Positions 49,810 to 59,070 are shown, numbered from the stretch's first letter. The stretch is DNA of 64,000 nt from Streptomyces sp. SDr-06 (GCF_003324565.1 NZ_QOLA01000004.1:124001-188000), one strand, 5' to 3'. Notes: generated from the letters alone by a model not told the origin. Made by a program: numbers and translations.

Positions 49810-50910
49810 ATGGATAACGCCAAGTCGCCTTGCGGCTGCGCTGCGTTGAGGGCCCGGGGCGGTGTCGATCCGGGCCCGGATCCGGCCCGCCGGTTCAACC
49901 GCCTTGCCGTGTGCGGCAGGTGGGCGCTGGTCGCGGCCCTCTCGCTGTCGGCCGCGGGCTGCGGTGCCTCCGGTGGCGGGTCGGCGCCCGCCCCGAACCC
50001 GAGTCCCTCCGGTGCGGTCCGGCAGGCCGACCCGGCGAGCCCGTTCTGGGTGAACCCCCACACCAACGCGGCGCGCCAGCTGGCCGCGTACACACGGGCC
50101 GGTGACGGCGCGAAGGCCGCGCTCATCAAGAAGATCGCCGAGCAGCCGGTGGGCGAGTGGATCGCCGGGAACAACCCCGAGGCGACCGTGCGCGGCTACA
50201 CCGAGGCGGCGGCGAGCCAGGGCCGCACGGCGCTGCTCGTCCTCTACAACATCCCGCACCGCGACTGCGGCCAGTTCTCCAAGGGCGGCGCCCCCGACAG
50301 CGAGGCCTACCGGGACTGGGTCGACCAGGTCGCCCGGGGCATCGGGCAGCGTCCCACCATGGTGGTCCTGGAGCCGGACGCCGTCCTGCACCTGGTGGAC
50401 GGCTGCACCCCGGCGGCCTTCCACGAGGCGCGGTACGCCCTGCTGAAGGGCGCCGTCGAGCGGCTCAAGCGCCAGCCCACCACCAAGGTGTACGTGGACG
50501 CGGGCAACGCCGGGTGGCGCTCGCCGGGCGCCCTGGACGAGCCGCTGCGGCGGGCGGGGATCGACAGCGCCGACGGGTTCGCGGTCAACGTGTCCAACTT
50601 CCAGACGACACGGGCGAGCCGGGAGTTCGGCGAGCGCCTGTCGGCGAAGGTCGGCGGCAAGCACTTCGTGATCGACACCAGCCGCAACGGCAACGGTCCC
50701 TACACCGGGGGCGACCCGGCCGAGAACTGGTGCAACCCGCCGGGCCGGGCCCTGGGGGAGCGTCCCACGACGCGGACGGGGGGCGGCGCGGTCGACGCCT
50801 ACGTGTGGGCGAAGCGGCCCGGGGAGTCGGACGGCCCGTGCAAGGGCGGCCCCCCGGCGGGCGCCTGGTGGCCGGAATACGCCCTGGCCCTCGCGGGCAA
50901 CTCGCGCTGA
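49810..50910 (+). CDS. glycoside hydrolase family 6 endoglucanase/cellobiohydrolase, lipoprotein
   Basis: A 366-residue enzyme of GH6 fold. Catalytic motifs: EWIAGNNPEATVRGYTE, LLVLYNIPHRDCGQF (acid Asp), MVVLEPDAVLHLVDGC, VYVDAGNAGWRSP and WCNPPGRALGERPTT. GH6 enzymes invert beta-1,4-glucosidic bonds. A lipobox SAAGC (SLSAAGCGAS) suggests membrane attachment. The start is uncertain: ATG 49810 leaves 40 residues before the hydrophobic core, and GTG 49909 is an alternative nearer to it. Followed by a strong terminator. Confidence 0.82.
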   Translation: MDNAKSPCGCAALRARGGVDPGPDPARRFNRLAVCGRWALVAALSLSAAGCGASGGGSAPAPNPSPSGAVRQADPASPFWVNPHTNAARQLAAYTRAGDGAKAALIKKIAEQPVGEWIAGNNPEATVRGYTEAAASQGRTALLVLYNIPHRDCGQFSKGGAPDSEAYRDWVDQVARGIGQRPTMVVLEPDAVLHLVDGCTPAAFHEARYALLKGAVERLKRQPTTKVYVDAGNAGWRSPGALDEPLRRAGIDSADGFAVNVSNFQTTRASREFGERLSAKVGGKHFVIDTSRNGNGPYTGGDPAENWCNPPGRALGERPTTRTGGGAVDAYVWAKRPGESDGPCKGGPPAGAWWPEYALALAGNSR

Positions 50911-50932
50911 GCGACCCGCCGCCCGGGAACGA

Positions 50933-50967
50933 CCGAGGCCCCCTCGCGCTGGGCGAGGGGGCCTCGG
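50933..50967. terminator. terminator between the GH6 gene and tRNA-Lys
   Basis: Perfect 14-bp inverted repeat CCGAGGCCCCCTCG / CGAGGGGGCCTCGG with a seven-base loop. It separates two convergent genes and could stop transcription from both sides. Confidence 0.85.
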
Positions 50968-50974
50968 TGGTGCG

Positions 50975-51048
50975 TGCGCCGCCAGGGACTCGAACCCCGG
51001 ACCCGCTGATTAAGAGTCAGCTGCTCTAACCAACTGAGCTAGCGGCGC
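50975..51048 (-). tRNA. tRNA-Lys (anticodon CUU), copy 1
   Basis: Cloverleaf with acceptor GCGCCGC/GCGGCGC, anticodon stem GCTGA/TCAGC, loop CTCTTAA (anticodon CTT) and T-loop TTCGAGT. CCA is not encoded. Identical to copy 2 at 59108-59181. Confidence 0.97.
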
Positions 51049-51241
51049 CTGCTGACCTGGAAAACCTTACCGGACTCCAGAGGGTGGTTTTGACCAGCGC
51101 CACGCTGTCAGATGTTCGTTTTATCCCTTCCGTTCCGTCAAAATGCGACGAGTTAGGACAATCGCGGCGCCGCTCTCCGTGCGGCAGCCCGCAAAAGATC
51201 TTCGAAGTCTCCGAGAACGGAACGAACGGGAGGGGATGCGG

Positions 51242-52585
51242 ATGAAGGCCAGTACGCCGGGGCCGGTGTTCGAGGACTACGAGCCCACGGGGGAGTGCGG
51301 CTGTCCCGGCTGCGCCGACCGCAGGCGCTCGCGGCTGCTCCCCGTGCGCGACGGCGGCCTGCCCGCGGCGAACGGCGGCGCGCGCCGGGCGCTGGTGGCG
51401 GCCACCGCGGCCTCGATGGTGCTCGGCGGCGGCACCGTGGCCGCGGCCGCCCCCGCCCCGCTGCCCGAGGGAACCGGCGCCAACTCCGCCGCCGACCCCG
51501 GGCCGCCCACCGAGCAGGGCGCCCGGACAGGACTGCACGGCGCGCCCGGCCAGGCCGCGGTCGCGCCCACCAAGCTGCGGCCCATCACCCGGGCCGAGAT
51601 CATCAACCGGGCCAAGGTCTGGGTCGCCGCCTCCGTCCCGTACAACATGGAGGCGTACTGGACGGACGGGTACCGGCAGGACTGCTCGGGCTATGTGTCC
51701 ATGGCCTGGGACCTCGGCACCAACGAGTGGACGGGGAGCCTGGACCGGTTCGCGGTGCGGGTGACCCGCGACGAGCTCCAGCCCGGCGACATCCTGCTCT
51801 TCCACAACCCGACCAACCCCACCAAGGGCTCGCACGTCGTGATCTTCGGGGGCTGGACCGACTACACGCACACCTACTACACCGCCTACGAGCAGACCCC
51901 GCCCGGCACCCGCAAGCAGGCCACCCCGTACGCGTACTGGAAGAACTCGGCGAGCTACCTGCCCTACCGGTACAAGGGGCTCGCCACCGGCAGCGGGGGC
52001 GGGGAGCCCGGCAACGACAGCGAGGGGGCTGAGTCTGTTGCGTTCCCCGGCGCGGACAAGTTCGGGCCCGGCGCCGACAACAGCTACGTCACCCGCCTCG
52101 GCCAGATGCTGATGCGGCGCGGCGGCAGCCGCTTCTACACCGAGGGCCCGGGACCGCGCTGGGGCTCGGCCGACCTCAACGCGACCCGCGCCTTCCAGCA
52201 GGCCCAGGGCTGGACCGGCGCGGACGCCGACGGGATCCCGGGCGCGCGCACCTGGGCGCTGCTGGTGCAGGGGACCGGCAAGGACATCGCCCCCGCCACA
52301 CCCGCGCCGCCCGCGACCCCGGCCCCGGGCGGACCGGGGGCGGCGCGGCCCGCCTACCCCGGCATGAGCCACTTCCGGCCGGGCCAGGACAACCCGTACG
52401 TCACCCAACTCGGCCGGCAGCTCGTGAAGAAGGGCTTCGGCAGGTACTACACCTCAGGTCCCGGGCCGCGCTGGGGCGAGGCGGACCGGCGCAACGTCGA
52501 GGCGTTCCAGCGGGCCCAGGGCTGGTCGGGCGCGGAGGCCGACGGCTACCCGGGCCCCGAGACCTGGCGGCGGCTCTTCGCATGA
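51242..52585 (+). CDS. cell-wall hydrolase-like protein with two peptidoglycan-binding repeats
   Basis: A 447-residue secreted protein. A charged N-terminus (one CGCPGCADRRR zinc-like patch), a signal or anchor (RRALVAATAASMVLGGGTVA), a region resembling CHAP/NlpC-P60 amidases (CSGYVSMAWDLGTN, GDILLFHNPTNPTKG, SHVVIFGGWTD: Cys then His), and two tandem peptidoglycan-binding repeats ending RTWALL and ETWRRLF. ATG 51242 has GGAGG eight bases upstream; ATG 51236 is closer. Its stop overlaps the next start (ATGA), so translation is coupled with the SPFH protein. Confidence 0.85.
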   Translation: MKASTPGPVFEDYEPTGECGCPGCADRRRSRLLPVRDGGLPAANGGARRALVAATAASMVLGGGTVAAAAPAPLPEGTGANSAADPGPPTEQGARTGLHGAPGQAAVAPTKLRPITRAEIINRAKVWVAASVPYNMEAYWTDGYRQDCSGYVSMAWDLGTNEWTGSLDRFAVRVTRDELQPGDILLFHNPTNPTKGSHVVIFGGWTDYTHTYYTAYEQTPPGTRKQATPYAYWKNSASYLPYRYKGLATGSGGGEPGNDSEGAESVAFPGADKFGPGADNSYVTRLGQMLMRRGGSRFYTEGPGPRWGSADLNATRAFQQAQGWTGADADGIPGARTWALLVQGTGKDIAPATPAPPATPAPGGPGAARPAYPGMSHFRPGQDNPYVTQLGRQLVKKGFGRYYTSGPGPRWGEADRRNVEAFQRAQGWSGAEADGYPGPETWRRLFA

Positions 52586-53754
52586 CGGAGGCAAGGACGA
52601 GCATGCAGACCCCCATCGAAGGCGCCGGAGCGCCCCGGGACCCCGCGTTCGGCGGGGACGCCGGGCGCAGGGTGGCCGTGATCCGCAGCGAGAACACCGC
52701 CGAGATCCCGGTCCACCTGCTGTTCCGCGACGACACCGGCCCCAACCCGGTCGTCCCCGCCGCCGCCCCGGCCGCCCCGCGCCCGGGGCCGCCCCGGCAG
52801 GCCGGGACCCGCCCGGTCGTCAAGCCCCCGGTCAGACCCGCGACCCCGGCCGACCCGCGCATCGCGGAGCGGCCCGGCCCGGTGCTGCCCGGCCGGGCGG
52901 CCCTGGGGGCCGGGATCCTCGCGCTCGCCGGGTGCGGGGCCGTCCTGTGGTGGGCGGGCGTCCTGCCCCGGCGGGTCACCGCGCCGCTGCGGCTGCCCGC
53001 GTACCCGTACCACGGGATCGCCCCCGAACAGTGGGGGCTGCTCGCCCTCGGGGTGAGTGCGGCGGTCCTCGCCTTCGGCGGGCTCGGCCGCGGCCAGGTC
53101 GGGCACGCCTGGGTGCTGTCGCTGTTCGGCGACTACCGCGGCAGCGTGCGCCGCACCGGTCTGGTGTGGATGAGCCCGCTGCTCCTGCGCCGCCGCGTCG
53201 ACCTGCGTCTGCGGCACTGGCGCAGCGAGCCGATGGGCGCGGTCGACGCGAACGGCACCGCGCTGCGGGTCGTGGTGCTGGTGGTGTGGCGGATCCGGGA
53301 CACCGCGCGGGCCACGCTCGCCGTCGCCGACCACGAGACGTATCTGCGCCAGCAGGTCGAGGCGGCGATGGCCCGGGTCCTCTCGCAGCTCCCGGCCGAC
53401 GCCTTCCACGAGGACGCGCCCACCCTGCGCGACGCGGAGGCCGTCGGCGACGCGCTGACCCGGATGCTGAAGGCGGAGGCGGAGCCGGTCGGCATCGAGC
53501 TGTACTCGGCGCAGCCCACCGGGATCGAGTACGCGCCCGAGGTGGCGGCGGCGATGCGCAGACAGCGGATCGCGGCGATCGACGCCCGCCACCGCGACCA
53601 GGTGCTGACCTCGGTGGTGGACGCCGTGGACGACACGGTGCGCCGGCTGACCTCACGCGGTCTGGTGGACCTCGACGACTACGAGCGCAAGGCCCTGGTG
53701 AAGGACCTGACGGTCGCCTTCTGCACGGGACGGGGCGCGGGGGAGAGCGCCTGA
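52582..53754 (+). CDS. SPFH/Band-7 membrane protein
   Basis: A 390-residue protein of the stomatin/prohibitin/flotillin kind. A Pro/Ala-rich cytoplasmic part precedes two hydrophobic helices (GRAALGAGILALAGCGAVLWW and WGLLALGVSAAVLAFGGLG), then the SPFH domain (TGLVWMSPLLLRRRVDLRL, DANGTALRVVVLVVWRIRDT) and a helical C-terminus. Family members organise membrane domains and often scaffold proteases or wall enzymes. Coupling to the preceding wall protein suggests a shared envelope job. Confidence 0.85.
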   Translation: MTEARTSMQTPIEGAGAPRDPAFGGDAGRRVAVIRSENTAEIPVHLLFRDDTGPNPVVPAAAPAAPRPGPPRQAGTRPVVKPPVRPATPADPRIAERPGPVLPGRAALGAGILALAGCGAVLWWAGVLPRRVTAPLRLPAYPYHGIAPEQWGLLALGVSAAVLAFGGLGRGQVGHAWVLSLFGDYRGSVRRTGLVWMSPLLLRRRVDLRLRHWRSEPMGAVDANGTALRVVVLVVWRIRDTARATLAVADHETYLRQQVEAAMARVLSQLPADAFHEDAPTLRDAEAVGDALTRMLKAEAEPVGIELYSAQPTGIEYAPEVAAAMRRQRIAAIDARHRDQVLTSVVDAVDDTVRRLTSRGLVDLDDYERKALVKDLTVAFCTGRGAGESA

Positions 53755-53839
53755 GCGGGCCGCGCCGGACGGAACGGGGCCGCCGGACCCGATCGCGTAC
53801 GGGGCCTGGACACGGCCAAGTCCCGTCCATAGTCTGGGA

Positions 53840-53855
53840 GTTGGTCTAGACCGGA
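53840..53855. promoter_or_regulatory. DasR operator (dre) upstream of the LPMO gene
   Basis: GTTGGTCTAGACCGGA carries the perfect dre core GGTCTAGACC (53843-53852), 68 bp upstream of the gene. The outer arms are less conserved than in the nag operators. Suggests control by DasR and release by amino-sugar phosphates. Confidence 0.75.
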
Positions 53856-53922
53856 ACATGAAATACCGCACGCGTGCAGCTCCATCCAAGGAACTCCCCC
53901 ACGTTCTCCAGGAGTGGTCAGC

Positions 53923-54522
53923 ATGCGACACAAGCAGCGGCTCGGTGCCGCCGTGGTGGGGCTCGCCGTCGTCGGCGCGTCCCTGCTCGCGACCGGCAGT
54001 GCGAGCAGTCACGGCTACACCGACCAGCCGATCAGCCGACAGAAGCTGTGCGCCAACGGCACCGTCGCCGACTGCGGCGAGATCCAGTGGGAGCCGCAGT
54101 CCGTCGAGGGCCCCAAGGGCTTCCCGGCCGCCGGCCCCGCCGACGGAACGATCTGCGCGGGCGGCAACGACAGATTCGCCGAGCTGGACGACCCGCGCGA
54201 CGGGACCGGCTGGCCCACCACGCAGCTGACGGGCGGTCAGACCTACACCTTCCGCTGGCAGTTCACCGCCCGCCACGCGACGACCGACTTCCGCTACTAC
54301 CTCACCAAGCAGGGCTGGGACCCCACCCAGCCGCTGACCCGGGACGCGCTCGACACCCGGCCGTTCCTCGTCGTGCCCTACGGCGGCAAGCAGCCACCGG
54401 GCACCGTCTCGCACCAGGGAACCATCCCCACCGGCCGCACCGGTCACCACATCGTCCTCGCCGTGTGGACGATCGCCGACACCGGCAACGCCTTCTACGC
54501 CTGCTCGGACGTTCAGTTCTGA
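53923..54522 (+). CDS. lytic polysaccharide monooxygenase (AA10), chitin-type
   Basis: A 199-residue secreted copper enzyme that oxidatively cuts crystalline polysaccharide. Signal peptide ends at SASS, so the mature protein begins His30 (HGYTDQPISRQKLC), which with His118 (FTARHATTDF) forms the copper histidine brace. The pattern CGEIQWEPQSVEGPKG is typical of chitin-active AA10 members. Two cysteine pairs (C43/C51 region) look like disulfides. No binding module is fused. ATG 53923 follows AGGAGTGGTCAGC. Presence of a dre site ties it to chitin and GlcNAc metabolism. Confidence 0.93.
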   Translation: MRHKQRLGAAVVGLAVVGASLLATGSASSHGYTDQPISRQKLCANGTVADCGEIQWEPQSVEGPKGFPAAGPADGTICAGGNDRFAELDDPRDGTGWPTTQLTGGQTYTFRWQFTARHATTDFRYYLTKQGWDPTQPLTRDALDTRPFLVVPYGGKQPPGTVSHQGTIPTGRTGHHIVLAVWTIADTGNAFYACSDVQF

Positions 54523-54548
54523 CGCTCCGTCAACTACGGTGCGGCGCC

Positions 54549-56282
54549 ATGACCAGAGTCGCGTCGACCGTGTCGGAGTACGTACAGCGCCAGTGGGGCG
54601 ACGGGCGCAGGGGACTGCGGTACGGCGGCCTGGAGCTCACCCACCACCAGGTCGCCGCGGGCTCCGCCGCCCGTGCCGCGCTCCTCGCCGAGCTGCTGCC
54701 CCGGGGTGTCGAGCCGCACCTCGGGGTCCTGCTCGACAACACCCCCGAGTTCCCGCTCTGGCTCGGCGCGGCCGCCCTGGCCGGGGCCGCCGTCGCGGGC
54801 ATCAACCCCACCCGGCGCGGCCCCGAGCTGGCCCGCGACATCCTGCACACCGAGTGCCGGGTCCTGGTCACCGGACGCGTCCACCTTCCCCTGCTCGACG
54901 GGCTCCATCTGCCGGGCGTACGCGTCCTGGTGACCGGCACCGAGGAGTACGAGCGGCTCCTCGCCCCCTACGAGGGCGCCCGGCCCGGGGAGTGCGCGGT
55001 CGGTCCGGTCGGCCCGGCCACCCGCCTGCTGCTGTACTTCACCTCCGGCTCCACCGGCGCCCCCAAGGCCGCGATCTGCACCCAGGGCCGGCTCGCCGCC
55101 GCGGGCGAGGCGCTGGTGAGCCACTTCGGGCTCGGACCGGACGACGTGCACTACATCTGCATGCCGATGTTCCACGGCAACGCGGTGATCGCCAACTGGG
55201 CCCCGGCCCTGACGTCGGGCGCCACCGTCGCCCTGCGGGACCGCTTCTCGGCGTCCGGGTTCCTCGACGACGTACGGGCCTACGGCGCCACGTACTTCAC
55301 CTATGTGGGCCGGGCCGTCCACTACGTGCTGGCCACGCCCGCCCGGCCCGAGGACCGCGAGCACCGGCTGCGGATCGGATTCGGGACCGAGGCGGGCGCG
55401 GTCGACGCGGACCGGTTCGCGCGGCGGTTCGGGGTGGAGCTGGTCGAGGGGTACGGATCGTCCGAGGGCGGCGCCGCGATCCAGCGCACCCCGGGCACCC
55501 CGCCGGGCGCGATCGGCAGGCCCGCGCCGGGCGGCGACCTCGCGGTGGTCGACCCGGAGACGGGCCGCGAGTGCGAGCGGGCCCGCTTCGACGAGGCGGG
55601 CCGCCTCCTCAACGGGGGCCGCGCGGTGGGGGAGTTGGTGAACCGGGGCCCGAACCCCTTCGAGGGCTACTGGCGCAACCCGGCGGGCGACGCGGAGCGC
55701 CGCCGGGGCGGCTGGTACTGGACGGGCGATCTGTTCTTCCGCGACGAGGACGGCTTCCTCTACTTCGCGGCCCGCGCGGACGACCGCCTGCGCGTGGACA
55801 GCGAGAACCTGGCCGCCGCGCTGATCGAGAACATCCTGGCGCGGTGGGAACCGGTCACGGGCGCCGCGGTGTACGCCGTCCCGGACCCGGTCACCGGCGA
55901 CCAGGTCATGGCCGCCCTCTCGCTGCCGGACGCGCCCTTCGACCCGGCCGCCTTCCTCGCATTCCTGTCCGCGCAACGGGACTTGGGCACCAAGATGGCG
56001 CCGCGCTTCGTACGGGTGATGCCGCGCCTCCCGGTGACGGCGACCAACAAGGTGCACCGGGCGGTGCTGCGCGAGGAGGGGTTCTGGTCCCAGGGAGAGG
56101 TGTGGTGGCGCCCGCCCGGTGAGGCCGCGTACCGGCCCCTGTCGCCGGTCGACCTCACGCGGCTGCGCGAGGAGTACGCGGCGCACGGCAGGGCCGTGGT
56201 GCTCGGCGCGCAGGCGGACGGGGGCAGGGCGGGACGGCCGGAAGGGGCCGGGCCCGGGGGACCTGGTCACGCGAGCGGGTGA
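54549..56282 (+). CDS. acyl-CoA ligase of the FadD17 kind
   Basis: A 577-residue AMP-binding ligase that activates a carboxylic acid, most likely a fatty acid, as acyl-adenylate and then CoA ester. Core motifs: YFTSGSTGAPKAAI (P-loop), YICMPMFHGNAVIAN, GFGTEAGA, YGSSEGG, WYWTGDLFFRDEDG (A8 Asp) and PVTATNKVHRAV with the catalytic Lys. The N-terminus, ATG 54549, follows the LPMO gene by 27 nt. No neighbouring lipid pathway genes. A Gly/Arg-rich C-terminal tail of about 20 residues may be extra. Confidence 0.88.
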   Translation: MTRVASTVSEYVQRQWGDGRRGLRYGGLELTHHQVAAGSAARAALLAELLPRGVEPHLGVLLDNTPEFPLWLGAAALAGAAVAGINPTRRGPELARDILHTECRVLVTGRVHLPLLDGLHLPGVRVLVTGTEEYERLLAPYEGARPGECAVGPVGPATRLLLYFTSGSTGAPKAAICTQGRLAAAGEALVSHFGLGPDDVHYICMPMFHGNAVIANWAPALTSGATVALRDRFSASGFLDDVRAYGATYFTYVGRAVHYVLATPARPEDREHRLRIGFGTEAGAVDADRFARRFGVELVEGYGSSEGGAAIQRTPGTPPGAIGRPAPGGDLAVVDPETGRECERARFDEAGRLLNGGRAVGELVNRGPNPFEGYWRNPAGDAERRRGGWYWTGDLFFRDEDGFLYFAARADDRLRVDSENLAAALIENILARWEPVTGAAVYAVPDPVTGDQVMAALSLPDAPFDPAAFLAFLSAQRDLGTKMAPRFVRVMPRLPVTATNKVHRAVLREEGFWSQGEVWWRPPGEAAYRPLSPVDLTRLREEYAAHGRAVVLGAQADGGRAGRPEGAGPGGPGHASG

Positions 56283-56334
56283 ATCACCGGCCAGGGTCCC
56301 CCGGCGCCCCGCCCCGCGATGGATGGATGGGCCC

Positions 56335-57267
56335 GTGAACTCCCGCCTCCTGCTCACCACCCTCGCCCTGGCCTCCGTACTGTTCGCCGCCCCGGCCGCC
56401 GCCGCGGACGCCGCCGCCCGCCCCGCGCCGCCCAGGACGGCCGCGCGCTTCCACGAGTACGTGGCCCTCGGCGACTCCTGGTCCGCGGACGTCACCGTGC
56501 TCGGCATCGACCGCACCTACGCCCCCTTGGGCTGCGCCCAGAGCACCTGGAACTACCCCAAGCAGGTCGCCGCCCGGCTCGGGGTGCGGGTGTTCCGGGA
56601 CGCCACGTGCGGCGGCGCCACCACCGCCGAGATGACCAGGCCGCAGGACGTCGGCCGCGTACCGCTGCTCGGGCCGGGCGTGAACCCGGCCCAGTTCGAC
56701 CGGCTGACGCCCACCACCGACCTGGTCACCGTCGGCATCGGCGGCAACGACGTGGGGCTCGCGGACGCGGTGCTCGGCTGCGTCAACCCGCTGCCCGTCC
56801 CGTTGGCCGCCCCGTGCCGGAACAGGTTCACCGGCCCCGGCGGCACGGACCTGGTGGCGCGGCGGATCGCCGCCACCCGGCCCCGGATCGCCGGGGTGCT
56901 CGCGGGCATCCACCGGCGCTCGCCCCGGGCCACCGTGCTGGTCGTCGACTATCTGGCCGGGGTCGCCGCCGACCGCGGCTGCTACCCGCGGGTGCCGATC
57001 CTCGACCAGGACCTGACATGGCTCGGCGCCCGTCTCAGGGAGCTGAACGCCATGCTCGCCTCCGCCGCCGAGAAGGGCGGGGCCGAGTTCGCCGACACCT
57101 ACCGCGGAAGCGTCGGGCACGACATCTGCGAGCCCGCCGGAACGCGGTGGGTCGAGGGCCTGGTGCCGGTGTCCAGCAACCCGCCGGGGCCCGCCGTCCC
57201 GTTCCACCCGAACCGCCTCGGCGCCGACCACCAGGCCGCGACCGTGCTGTCCGCACTGGGGAGTTGA
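56335..57267 (+). CDS. secreted SGNH/GDSL lipase
   Basis: A 310-residue esterase with signal peptide (LLLTTLALASVLFAAPAAA). Block I is VALGDSWSADV, where the usual GDSYS reads GDSWS; the rest has GIGGNDVGLADAVLGC (block III) and FHPNRLGADHQ (block V His). Six cysteines suggest disulfides, as in Streptomyces extracellular SGNH lipases. GTG 56335 is the start. Convergent with the downstream MFS gene. Confidence 0.9.
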   Translation: MNSRLLLTTLALASVLFAAPAAAADAAARPAPPRTAARFHEYVALGDSWSADVTVLGIDRTYAPLGCAQSTWNYPKQVAARLGVRVFRDATCGGATTAEMTRPQDVGRVPLLGPGVNPAQFDRLTPTTDLVTVGIGGNDVGLADAVLGCVNPLPVPLAAPCRNRFTGPGGTDLVARRIAATRPRIAGVLAGIHRRSPRATVLVVDYLAGVAADRGCYPRVPILDQDLTWLGARLRELNAMLASAAEKGGAEFADTYRGSVGHDICEPAGTRWVEGLVPVSSNPPGPAVPFHPNRLGADHQAATVLSALGS

Positions 57268-57285
57268 CCCCTTCCGCGGAACCCC

Positions 57286-57320
57286 GGAGGGCCGGTCATC
57301 GGGACGATGGCCGGCCCTCC
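57286..57320. terminator. bidirectional terminator between the SGNH lipase and MFS genes
   Basis: 15-bp stem with one G-T pair: GGAGGGCCGGTCATC / GATGGCCGGCCCTCC, five-base loop, 19 bp past the lipase stop and 24 bp from the MFS stop. Confidence 0.8.
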
Positions 57321-57343
57321 GCTCGCGCGGGGAGAGGTACGGG

Positions 57344-58933
57344 TCACACCACCGGTTCCGCGACGCGGGCCGGAGCGCTCGCGCCGCTCTCGTCCTCGGC
57401 ACCTCCCGCCTGCGCCTCGGCCTCGGCCCTGGCCGCCGCGGCCGGGCCCCGCAGCATCCCGGCCGCCAGCACCGCGGCGACAAGGAGGACCACGGCGCCG
57501 CCGACCGCCGCGTCCTGCATGCCGTGCACGAAGGCCTGCTGGGCGAGGGAGGCCAGGGCCCGGTCGGCGCCGGCGACGGCCGCGCCCAGGGTCTCGCGGG
57601 CGGCGGCGGGCGCCGAGGCCGGCAGGTCGGAGCGGTAGACCGCGGTGCCGATCGAGCCGAGCACCGCCATGCCGAGCGCCCCGCCCAACTCCTGCCCCGT
57701 CTCGAGCAGCGAGGCCGCCGAGCCCGCCTTCGCGACGGGGGCCGAGGCCAGCGCCATGTCGGAGACGAGGGCCATCACCGTCACGATGCCCATGCCGATG
57801 ACCGCGGCAGCGGCCAGCACCGTCCACAGCGAGTCGGTCCCGGCGAGCGCCAGGAGCGCGTATCCGGCGGCGCCGAGCACGCAGCCCGCGGCGACGACGT
57901 AGGCCCGGTTCACCTTCTGCGCCAGGGCGGACGCGGTGGGGGCGGCGGCGCCGATGGCGAGCGAGGGGGCGACGCTCCACAGCGCGGCCCGCAGGGTGCT
58001 CATGTCGAGCACCGACTGGAGGTACTGGGTGGTGAAGTAGGCCGAGCCCATCATCGCGAAGGCGGCGATCGTGTTGAGGGAGATCGCGGCGCCGAACCCG
58101 CGGCCGGGGCGGAACAGTTCACGGCTGATCATCGCGTCGCGCCGGGTGCGCTGACGGCGTACGAAGACCGCGCCGAGCAGCAGGCCCGCCACCACACAGA
58201 GCGCGCTCGGGGTGGAGAAGCCGTCGGCCGCGAACTCCTTGAGGCCGTACACCACAGGCAGCACCGCGCCCATCGACAGCGGCACGCTCAGCAGGTCGAA
58301 CTTCCCGGGCGCCGGGTCCTTGAACTCCGGGACCAGCAGCGGCGCGAGGACCAGGAGCAGCACCATCGCGGGCACGTTGATCAGGAAGACGGAGCCCCAC
58401 CACAGGTGCTCCAGCATGATCCCGCTCATCACCGAGCCGAGCGCGATCCCGCCCGCCATCGCGCCGGACCAGACGCCGATGGCCCGGCTCCGCTGCTTGT
58501 CGTCGCGGAACATGGTGCGGACCAGGCCCATCGTCGAGGGCATCAGGGTGGCCCCGCCGAGGCCGAGCAGGGCCCGGGAGGCGATGAGCATCCCGGCGCT
58601 GGTGGCGTACGCGGCGGTCACCGAGGCGATGCCGAAGGCGGCGGCGCCGAACAGGAGCAGCTTGCGGCGGCCGATCCGGTCGCCGAGCGAGCCCATCGTG
58701 ATCAGCAGCCCGGCGAGCGCGAAGGCGTACACGTCGATGATCCACAGCTGCTGGGTGGCGGAGGGGGCGAGTTCGCGGCTGATGGAGGGGAGCGCGAAGT
58801 AGAGGACGGAGACGTCCATCGAGACGAGGAGGAGGGGCAGCAGGAGGACCACGAAGGCGGTCCATTCCCGGCGCCCGGCGCGGCGGGAGGCGCCGCCGGT
58901 GGTGCTCGCTGTGGTGTGCGTCGCGTTCGTCAT
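57344..58933 (-). CDS. MFS drug exporter, DHA2 family (14 helices)
   Basis: A 529-residue proton-driven exporter with 14 predicted helices. Motifs: LLLVSMDVSVLYFALPSI (motif D1-like), GSLGDRIGRRKLLLFG (motif A), RALLGLGGATLMPSTMGL (motif B), and GGIALGSVMSGIMLEHLWWG (motif C, exporter-specific). The C-terminal tail is Ala/Glu-rich. ATG 58933. The only nearby regulatory signal is a TetR-like palindrome upstream; no regulator gene is adjacent. Confidence 0.92.
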   Translation of the reverse strand: MTNATHTTASTTGGASRRAGRREWTAFVVLLLPLLLVSMDVSVLYFALPSISRELAPSATQQLWIIDVYAFALAGLLITMGSLGDRIGRRKLLLFGAAAFGIASVTAAYATSAGMLIASRALLGLGGATLMPSTMGLVRTMFRDDKQRSRAIGVWSGAMAGGIALGSVMSGIMLEHLWWGSVFLINVPAMVLLLVLAPLLVPEFKDPAPGKFDLLSVPLSMGAVLPVVYGLKEFAADGFSTPSALCVVAGLLLGAVFVRRQRTRRDAMISRELFRPGRGFGAAISLNTIAAFAMMGSAYFTTQYLQSVLDMSTLRAALWSVAPSLAIGAAAPTASALAQKVNRAYVVAAGCVLGAAGYALLALAGTDSLWTVLAAAAVIGMGIVTVMALVSDMALASAPVAKAGSAASLLETGQELGGALGMAVLGSIGTAVYRSDLPASAPAAARETLGAAVAGADRALASLAQQAFVHGMQDAAVGGAVVLLVAAVLAAGMLRGPAAAARAEAEAQAGGAEDESGASAPARVAEPVV

Positions 58934-58953
58934 GACAGCAATGTACGAGCGTC

Positions 58954-58982
58954 TTAAACGTCTGTCTAGTACTAGCGTTTAA
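58954..58982. promoter_or_regulatory. TetR-like operator upstream of the MFS gene
   Basis: TTAAACG-N15-CGTTTAA, 20 bp upstream of the start. A direct repeat (58949-58964 and 58975-58990, about 12 of 16 identical) and CTAGTACTAG (58966-58975) lie in the same A/T-rich patch. Confidence 0.6.
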
Positions 58983-59070
58983 TACGTCCGTATAAATTTC
59001 TGGGCAGGGGTGGGCGCGATGGCCGGGCCCGTGCGGGTGCGCTGCTCGCGAGGTCGCCGGGGGGCACGAA

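Noticed and set aside
54549..56282. Start of a biosynthetic cluster
   Set aside because: A single ligase without carrier protein, condensation or tailoring genes.
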